Shown here one piece after another: positions 56,601-64,000 of a stretch of DNA of 64,000 bases. A program made the position numbers and the translations under genes. Source of the DNA: Flammula alnicola. Lineage: Eukaryota; Basidiomycota; Agaricomycetes; Agaricales; Strophariaceae. The notes under the pieces were generated by a model. That model did no database searches, was not told the DNA's origin, and saw only the letters and a list, made by a program, of their open reading frames with translations. The stretch lies in contig JADNRV010000196.1 in the NCBI GenBank assembly GCA_015499995.1, positions 1 to 64,000 of the forward strand, written 5' to 3'. Positions within the stretch are counted from its first letter, which is position 1, and each line of letters begins with the position of its first letter.

Positions 56601-59600
56601 ATACGTAGAGTACATTGCACACAAGGAGGAAAAAAAGAGAGAGGGATGTCAAAAATAGAAAGGAAAGGAAAGGAAAGGAAAGTACGCACCAGAGAGACAC
56701 AGTAAAGCAGCGGAATGACCGCAATCAGCGCGAACCGCGTGAATGCGCCATCCAGCATCCACTCCATGAGGAGCGTCCGCAGCGAATTCCCGACAAACAC
56801 TGCCAACAAAGAACACACACGCACGCATGCACCGTCAACTCCCAAACCAAACCAAACCAACAAAAAAAATTGCAAAGGAGGAGAACAACGCACCCAATGC
56901 GATCCCCGCCGCGAGGCCATCATACAGCGGCGCATACAACCTCACAGGCCGGCTCTCCTCCCCCCTGAACCCCTCCAAATCGCGCTCTCCAACAACATCC
57001 CCTCGTCCACGCCCCACCGGCACAGCGGCGACCTTCTTCCCATACCACGTCCTCCTATACTTGGTCTGCAGCACGCGCCGCGCTTTCTCCCCCTCCCCCT
57101 CCCCACTGGTCCCCTTCTCCGTCTCCGACGCGTCCTCATCCTCCACGTCCCTCCCCTGCTCGCCATATACGCCCCGCACTACCCCCCCAGCGCCGGCGGC
57201 GCGGAGCACGCTGGGCGGGCGCGATGTGATGCCTCGCTCGCGGCTCAGGCGCCCAGCAATCCCACCCCCAACCCCACCACCACCACCACCACCCCCAAGC
57301 GCCTCGGCAGAAGAGTGGTCCGCAAGCGACGCCGCAGCCGACGTGCTCGTCGTATTCGACGCATTGAACGTGGACGCCGCGGTGCCACCCGCAGCACCAG
57401 ACGGGCGCGAGCGCCAGAGGAGCTTGATGAGGCGCTCTTCAAAGTCCTGGCAGATGGGGATGATGCGGTCGAGCGACTCGGACCAGATGACCATCACGCG
57501 TTCGTCTCTCTGTTATGATGTGTGTTTGGCGTTTGTCGGTGGTGAGTGCAAGTAAAAACAAGTACAAGGAACTTGAAGGAGGACTCACGATAAAAGCGGC
57601 ACACTGCTCCCTGTCGGCCTGCGGCAGCATGAGCATCGTCTCCAGGATCTGGATGCGCATCTCCGCGTCGACGTAGATGTTCTTCTCGTCTTGCGCCCTG
57701 TATTTTTTTTTTTTTTTTTTTTTCGTACGTCGATATCCGATATCCAAAAACGCGTCGCAAAAGGTACAATATTATATTAGCAGGAACGCGTCGAGATCAC
57801 GTGTGTGACACACGAGGCGAAATCGAAGTCCATCCAATCACAGAATTCCAATTGATCAGCGATAACGATGTGGAGGTAATTGTGCACCGGATCGGAGCGA
57901 ATTTTTGGGCGAAGGTTCAAGGGGCGAAGGAGCGAAGGAGCGAAGGCATCAACAGGAACAGCACCCGCGCGGTGATTCGAACGCAGACGCAGATCGTCCG
58001 AGGACCGCGATGGTTTAGCAGGATTGGGGAGGCGATTTAGGTATTGGATTTTTTGTGGGTTCATTGATGGTCGTTGATGTGGAGGGTAGGGTATATGGAA
58101 AGAAAAGAGAGAGATTAGGTTAGTAACGCGTTCCGGTACGGTTGAGTTGGACAGGGAAAATAAGGGTAGGTAAGAATAAAGGAGGGAAAGACGAAAGCAT
58201 AGAGAATAAAATTAAAATAAAAGGAGAATCAAACTCAAGGAGACAATGAAAATCAATGAAAAACCCAAAGCAAGCGACGCACAGCCCAACATCACGGGCA
58301 CGAGAAACCACCAAGACAGCGACGGAACGACGACGCCGATGCCCAAAATTTCAAATGATAAGTAATGCCAAGGGACAGCGAAAATGAAACGAAACAAAAA
58401 AAACTCGTGTCCTCCAGGCTCCGAAGGCGAAGCAAGGATTGAAGGCCGGCCTCTTACACTCCAGGAGCCAACGCAATGCAAGAGACAATAAACAGCAACG
58501 CACAACGCGTCGGAGCCACCGCCAACAAGCCTGAGATAGCAGGAATAACAAAGGATTGCCTTCGTCCCTCGGGGCAACGAACGGAACCGGCAATGACAAC
58601 GACGACAGGACGAATGCAAGCACCTCCGATATGCAGTAAGGAGGCAGAGGCGCCACAAACGGTGCCTCGGCGGACCTCAGTCACCATAGGCCACATAGCG
58701 TTTGAGTGCGTCTACTGATAGCAACAGGACACGCGAGCGACGTGAGGGGTGCTAGAAGCAGCTGGAGCGGTTTTGTTGTGGTCCAAGGTCCAAGATGATG
58801 TGCGCGACGGCCGCCCCCCCCCCCATCGGAGAATAAGAGAATGTTAAGGTTGAGAGAGCAGATAACCCGGCACAACGCCATCACCCCGACTCTTCGGAAG
58901 TCCCAAGTCGGGTGGGTTTTGGCAACATCGCAGCATCGCAGCAACCAACAAATCACGATGCACGAATCACAGCGAAACCAGGAAAACAAGTCACAAAACA
59001 GGGAACGAGGAGACAAAAAAAAACTATGACAGTAATGATGGTGGGAGACAACGCATAAAAAAACATAGCTCGTGGTGGCGGGAGAATAGGTGATCCAACC
59101 AGCACCCCCACGATAAGTAAATGGTGGATAAAAGGGACATGAAATCATAGCGCGCGGCATAGGGTTGGGTGGGTTATCGGAGCGTCAAGTTGCATGCATG
59201 CATGCGTGCGTGCGTGCGTGGAAACCAGATGTGTATCTTTGCAAAACTGGAGAGGAAGCTGCCCAGCGCTCGCGGCTGCCTAATGGAGATACGGAGGACG
59301 GGAGTAAAAGGGAATACAGTAAATGAAAGAAACGGATATGGTACAGAGGCCGAGCTTCGAAGGGGCGTGCGTGCAGAGGGAGGGAGGACATAAATGGGAT
59401 AGCTTGATAGCGACGTACAGCGTGCGCTAACTAGCGCAACATGCGTCCGAGTGGATGTATGCGGACGAGCGGCGTGTGTGGGTGTTGGTTCGGAATAAAG
59501 ACGACGAGAGCCAGGAAAAGAAAAGAGACGAGAAGAGGAAAAACCAAAGAAAATTGACAGAAAGAAATTCGTCGAAAGAAAGAAAGCAACAAAGCAAGGA

Positions 59601-59947
59601 GGAATCGAAAGGGCACTTACACTTCTGCTAGAGCAGCATGTACGGCCGCGCTGCGCACCTTGATTGCAACGACGGGGTTGAGAGCAGCGACGGCGGTTTC
59701 GAAGGGCTCGAGGCTGGCATTCTCGTATGGAAAGACGCGGAATTCGGGTATCCCAGTCGTCGATGCTGCGATTATGGGCGCAATTAGCAACGAGATTTGG
59801 TCGAATAGCCGGGGGAAAAGACAAACCATCGTTCACGCGCAAAGCGACACCAGAGGAGATGTTCTCTTCGTTGGGGCGGAACCAGGCATCGCCCTGGGTC
59901 TGGCGGAAGAGCCAGTGGAGGAGGGCGTCGTTGCGGTCGTAGTCCAT
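53650..59947 (-). CDS. GT2-family multipass glycosyltransferase
   Basis: Start MDYDRNDALLHWLFRQTQGD at 59947 (exon 59947-59827), exon 59765-59621 (VFPYENASLEPFETAVAALN), then after a 1.9-kb intron VAQDEKNIYVDAEMRIQILE and RDERVMVIWSESLDRIIPIC. A low-complexity cytosolic segment with Gly and Ser/Thr runs precedes RPVRLYAPLYDGLAAGIAL (membrane). The catalytic region is VTIQMPVYRESLETVL, FINDDGLRLLSPAERDERLA, NIGWVARPKHDD, IVLIVDSDTVVPEDC (DxD), HNAFLRW, NVSEDFDMALRL (ED) and ELNRWQKYSYGCNE (a QxxRW-type site). Several C-terminal membrane helices follow (LINYVLLGFQFPVDGF, FPMLMSVVIMAGMIICA), ending LNPWLMVFSY at 53650. These are GT2 processive-synthase features; the product is unknown, and a wall or capsule polysaccharide is plausible. 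Many introns; an alternative C-terminal exon edge is possible. Divergent from GH16 at 60192. Confidence 0.85.
57698..59620 (-). other. 1.9-kb intron of the GT2 gene
   Basis: Donor GT|GTAAGT at 59620 and acceptor TACAG at 57698 join HAALAE-V to AQDEKNIYVD in phase. Other introns in the window are 47-100 nt. It contains a GCATGCATGC/GTGCGTGCGTG run (59191-59219), several A-rich tracts, and a ~26-nt poly(A) (minus strand) just before the acceptor. No gene is seen inside. Confidence 0.65.
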
Positions 59948-60191
59948 GGTTAGTGGAATGGAACGAAGCAACGCGTCTGGGGTGGGTGTAGGAAGAAAAA
60001 GAAAAGCGAGGGCCGTCAAGAAGCAGTAAAGTACAACAACCGCCGATAGGATCTGTAGGGTGGCAGGGGACTGGTGCGTTCTGATAAGGGTGACGTCAAG
60101 AAAACGTGTGCAGGGCGAGGGAGATCCCTCGAGATCTGTCATTAAGAAAGCAGCAGAGACGGGGGTTCTTTCAGCCTTTCACCTCTCTCCC
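59948..60191. promoter_or_regulatory. Bidirectional promoter between GT2 and GH16
   Basis: Only 244 bp separate the two divergent start codons, so promoter elements must be shared or overlap. No TATA box stands out. Confidence 0.45.
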
Positions 60192-62776
60192 ATGGCGTAC
60201 CCTCGTCGGCACACTCCCCGCCACTCTCAAGAAGAGCTGGACCTTGCGCCCCCTCGTCCTTTCTTTCTCGCCCCATCTTCCCAGAACCGCTCCTCTCAGT
60301 CCTCCACAGACAACTCCTCCCTCGACCCCGCGTCCGACTCGGACAAGGACACGTCCGAGGTCCATCTTCACCAAGGGCCCTAGCCGCAGCCGCACCCACC
60401 ACGCCAGGCGCCGCTCTCTCGACGCCCCAGTACAAAACGACTCCAATTCCAACTCGGGTAGTTGGACCCCCACCTCGCCCCCAGCCTCCTCGCAGCTCTT
60501 CCAGCCCCAGCCCCAACGGCAACAGTACCAGCTGCCCACCCGTCCCCCACCCTCCGCCTTCCCCTTCCCCTTCCAAGCCTACCCAGGAAACCCCGACCCA
60601 GGCCTCAACATCCCCGGCCTCTCGCGCCGTCGCTCGTCGCTCGACTCCATGCCGCGCTCCGTCATGTCCTCAGACACCACCGAGTACCAGCCCCTCGCGC
60701 ACACGGGCTCCCTCACCGACCTGCGCAAGCCTTTTGCGCCCTTCATGGCCGCTGGGGACGCATCCAACAGTACGCCCACCCTCCCCCGCTCGTCCTCCTC
60801 CACCTCGCTCTACAAGCAGAGCGCCGCCGCGAACATGATGCCTGCCTCCCACCCCGTCGCAGCCGTCGACGTTCTCCCCACCCCCGGCTCCCCCAACCTC
60901 AACGCATCAACACACTCCTTCCGCGCGCCCTTCCTCGCCCCCTCCTCGCGGCCCACGTCGTCCTTATGGTCGCCCCCATCCTACAGCAACCAATTCACCA
61001 TCCCTTTGGCCCTACCCCCCTCGTCCCCGAACGCCTCCGCAACCGCCCTCCCGCTGGCAGGCGCCGCGGCGTCGCCCTACGCCAACGGCATATCCAAGAC
61101 CAAGCCCCCCCTGCCCTCGACCCGCCTCACCGCACCCATCGCCGTGTCCGAGAAACCATGGCTCGCCAGACGCGAGCCGCGCACCGCGTTCAGCTACGCC
61201 GTCACCCTGGGGTGTGTGCTGCTAGGCGTCGTGGGCGCGGCCATCCTGTGCTGGCGCGGCGTCGCCGAGGCGCAGGCGCAGATCCTCGACCCGAGCACGC
61301 TGTGTCTTGTCCTCGACGACGATTTCACGGGCACGGATCTGGACGCGGGGACGTGGACGCGCGATGTCGAGCTGGGGGGTTCGGGAATGGCGAATTCCAG
61401 ATGACCACGGATTCCTCTGATAACTTGTACTTGCAGAACGGGCAATTGTACATGAACCCGACGTTGACGAGTGATACTGTGCCGAACGTGCTGGATGGGG
61501 GCAGTTATACGCTGCCGGGGTGTACGGTGGCGACGAGCAATAAGACGGCGTGCAGTGTCAGCAGTAGTGCGAGCAGGGGCACGGTGATCAACCCTGTGAT
61601 GAGCGCGCGGATTAACACCAAGGGGAAGAAGAGCGTAAGGTTTGGCAAGGTCGAGGTCAGAGCCAAGTTGCCGACTGGGTGAGTTGTTTGTTTTCCTGTT
61701 TTCTCCGGGCTATTTTTAGCTTTCTTCTAAGTTCTGCCATCTTCCGATACTCATTACCCTACCCCACACGCAGTGACTGGCTATGGCCCGCCATCTGGAT
61801 GCTGCCCGAGAACGACACGTACGGCGCGTGGCCCGCCTCGGGCGAGATCGACATCCTCGAAGCGCGCGGGAACGGCCCCGCCTACCCAGCCCAAGGCAAC
61901 AACTTCGTCCGCGCGACCCTAAACTACGGCCCCCTCGCAGCCCTCGTGAACCAGATCTTCGGGTGGTATTCCCTCAAACGCACCTCATTCGCATCCGCAT
62001 TCCACACCTACACCCTCGAGTGGACGGAGGACTTCATGCGCTTCGCCGTCGACAGCCGCACGCACAGCATGCTGCTCACCCTCACCCCCCCCGGCGGCAA
62101 GGGCTCCAAGACCGGCGGCTATTGGGATAAGGCCGGCTTCCCGCAGACGGCGGTCAATGGGAGTGGGGGTGCGCAGGTGGTCGTGCAGGACCCGTATGGG
62201 GGCGGGCGGCGGGCGGCGCCGTTTGATCAATGTGCGTAGTTTTTGTTTTTTTTGGGTGTTTTGGTTTTGGGGTTTTGGGGTTTTTTTTTGGGGGGAGGGG
62301 TAAACTTACTTAAAGGATTTTGACACCTTTGTACAGCTTTTTACTTGATCATCGACCTCGCGGCGGGCGGGACGTCGGGGTGGTTCCCGGATAACAAGGG
62401 CGAGAAGCCGTGGTTTGATGGGTCGTTGAGTGCGTATTACTACTACTGCTTTTTTGCTCTGTTTTCGGAACGAGATGGCTGACTGACGTTGATACTTACA
62501 TTGGTCCTTTCTTTATATGTTATAGCTGCGATGAGGGACTTTGCGCGGGCGCAGGATACGTGGGCTGCGACGTGGCCCGCGAGTGCGGATGATAGGGCGT
62601 TTAGGATGTGAGTTGGCTTCATTCTTTGTTTTGTTTTTCCGTTTCGTTTCGTTTCGTTTCGTTTCGTTTCGTTTGTTTGTTTGTTAAGCTTGCTCGAGGA
62701 CTTGGCTGACCGTGTCTGTTTTTTTTGTTTTCTAAATTCTAGTGACTACGTGAAGATGTGGGAGAAGTGCAAGTAG
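60192..62776 (+). CDS. KRE6/SKN1-type beta-glucan synthesis-associated GH16 protein (two frame breaks)
   Basis: Start MAYPRRHTPRHSQEE; a long Ser/Pro-rich cytosolic N-terminus; a type II anchor FSYAVTLGCVLLGVVGAAIL (about 61190-61250); then a luminal GH16 domain with DWLWPAIWMLPEND and GEIDILEARGNGPAYPAQGN, where the glutamates of EIDILE are the expected catalytic pair. Then FHTYTLEWTEDFMRF, GGYWDKAG, DLAAGGTSGWFPDNKG, and a final DYVKMWEKCK. Introns are 61679-61773, 62232-62336, 62430-62525 and 62608-62742. Family members act in the ER-Golgi in beta-1,6-glucan synthesis. Two breaks: the MAYP frame stops at 60381-60383 while conserved coding continues in the next frame from about 60345; and a G run near 61375 is one base short relative to the pseudogene at 18480. 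Possible assembly error, missed intron, or beginning decay. It is the best of three copies. Confidence 0.85.
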
Positions 62777-63515
62777 ACGAGCCGAGACGAGACGAGATGG
62801 GAGGATAGGGACGGAGGGACGTATTTTTCTTGATGCGCAGCACGCACGACGACGCCAGCGCAGCCTTTCCCTCTCGATTCGATTCTTGGTGCTTTTTGGA
62901 ATTGTTGGCGTGGCGGTGGTGATGCAGGTGATTCGTGGCAGCTATCGGTATCGTGCATCGTGCATCGTGCATCGTGCATCGTCCGTGCATCTCAGTATAG
63001 AGGTTCTGGACTGGACCGCGTTGGATGCAGCTGAATCTGCCTGGAACGAAGAATGATGAACGAGCCATATAGAATTCGAACAAACGCACGGCGAGTCTGG
63101 CAACGAATGGACGATGGAGATGGAGATGGACTCTTTTTACTTGTTAATGTTTTACGCTTTACATGAATCACGTCATTGCATTTTAGTTATCCACTTTTTA
63201 TACTTACATACAGCACACATACGTGCTTTGACCAGACATCATATGAATACACTGAAGGAGCAGGCGCTGGGGAAGGTTGCGGTATGGTGAGGTGCGGCGG
63301 GCCACATCTGACCGTGTAACAATATGGTGAGCCTTCCGAAGATGAAGACCTGTAGAGTTCGGCGGTTCATGTGTGGCTCACTACGCTCGGTAGGGCTGTT
63401 CATCTCAGCTTGTGATTGAGCGATCATTTTGGCTGATTGTTTAAATTCTACGATTGTACATTAGGCTGTCTACTTAAATTCTGTCCAACTAAGATGTACA
63501 GATGTGGCACAGTTG
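62777..63515. other. 3' flank of GH16
   Basis: No gene seen. A 7-bp tandem CATCGTG repeat lies at about 62948-62986. The region matches 16030-16854 inverted. Confidence 0.7.
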
Positions 63516-63517
63516 TA
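63516..63517. other. Empty insertion site corresponding to E1
   Basis: GGCACAGTTGTAGCAGTTAT here is continuous, whereas the duplicate at 5326/16028 is split by E1 at the same TA. Confidence 0.85.
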
Positions 63518-63669
63518 GCAGTTATTCTTCAACAACATTCTCATCCGAAAGTGCTTGTTACAAAGCCAATTGACAATCTCTATTAAGTACAATCTCCATT
63601 TCACTACTGACTAGTCCAGTGACTTTCATTTGTGGTTTGCCAATGGAGGGGATTGCCCTTGCTGAGAGT

Positions 63670-64000
63670 CAAAAGAGGTTGGAAAGAGGTCAGGATTGAG
63701 TGAGCAGCTCAGAAAACAGCAATACACACTCGCTGAGAGTCGAAAGAGGTCAGAAAAAAGTCAGGATTGGGTGAGCAGCTCAGAAAACAGCAATACACAC
63801 TTCCTGAGAGTAGAAAGAGGTCAGAAAGAGGTCAGGATTGAGTGAGCACCTCAGAAAACAGCAATACACACAAGCTGAGAGTTGAAAGAGGTCAGAAAGA
63901 GGTCAGGATTGAGTGAGCAGCTCAGAAAACAGCAATACGCACCCACTGAGAGTCAAAAGTGGTCAGCAAGAGGTCAGGATTGAGTGAGCACCTCAGAAAA
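63670..64000 (-). repeat. 71-bp satellite, inverted copy (continues past window)
   Basis: At least 4.6 units, reverse complement of 3610-5190, linked to the GH16 flank through the same 140-bp sequence as at 5191-5326. Confidence 0.95.

Noticed and set aside
58064..59160. Small ORFs inside the long GT2 intron
   Set aside because: No recognisable domain or splice-consistent exon; composition is noncoding-like.

Overview
This window comes from a filamentous fungus, most likely an agaricomycete (mushroom-forming basidiomycete). Genes are split by short GT-AG introns of about 47-70 nt. The protein families fit that group: a KDZ (Kyakuja-Dileera-Zisupton) transposase with a CxC2-type cysteine cluster, a KRE6/SKN1-type GH16 protein, a multipass GT2 glycosyltransferase, a CDH-type cytochrome domain and a ubiquitin-like ULD protein. 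The species cannot be named from sequence alone.

Layout. 1-968: 5' end of an LTR retroelement on the minus strand (LTR 734-968, gag-like ORF running off the edge), inserted in the last intron of a truncated GH16 copy (969-2023). 2267-3605: broken ULD gene. 3610-5190: 71-bp satellite. 5327-16027: transposable element E1. 16028-19250: degenerate GH16 pseudogene in its duplicated flank. 19252-46657: an LTR-like repeat with tandemly doubled halves, split by the 24.5-kb element E2 (19566-44049). 46658-49060: gene remnants and noncoding DNA. 49401-49968: hAT-like MITE. 50-53.6 kb: small AA8 cytochrome gene, lactonase pseudogene, noncoding DNA. 53650-62776: two divergent wall-related genes, GT2 (minus) and GH16 (plus). 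63.67 kb to the end: the 71-bp satellite again, inverted.

The centre is a nest of transposons whose order can be read from target-site duplications (TSDs) and empty sites inside the window. E1 and E2 are two copies of one family, in opposite orientation, with termini CATCAGGAAAAACACTTTT and a 2-bp TSD; the empty site for E1 lies at 63516 and that for E2 at 44686. An apparently autonomous KDZ transposon (21536-35090, 8-bp TSD TCGGAAAC, ~740-bp imperfect TIRs) sits in E2, and E1 carries its empty site at 8467-8474. Two non-autonomous relatives with the same termini and near-perfect 8-bp TSDs sit in E1 (NA1, 9461-15547) and E2 (NA2, 37947-43565). The KDZ element carries the transposase plus at least three accessory genes, one of which (25419-27589) has three tandem copies of a SUMO-interacting-like motif.

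E1, E2, NA1 and NA2 are built of modules: intron-like blocks, perfect palindromes, paired hairpins, a 41-bp unit array that is itself hairpin-forming, and further nested inverted repeats. The three GH16 copies (one nearly complete, two dead) and the inverted satellite show that a GH16-plus-satellite block was duplicated in inverted orientation before the transposons invaded one copy. Even the best GH16 copy has two frame breaks.
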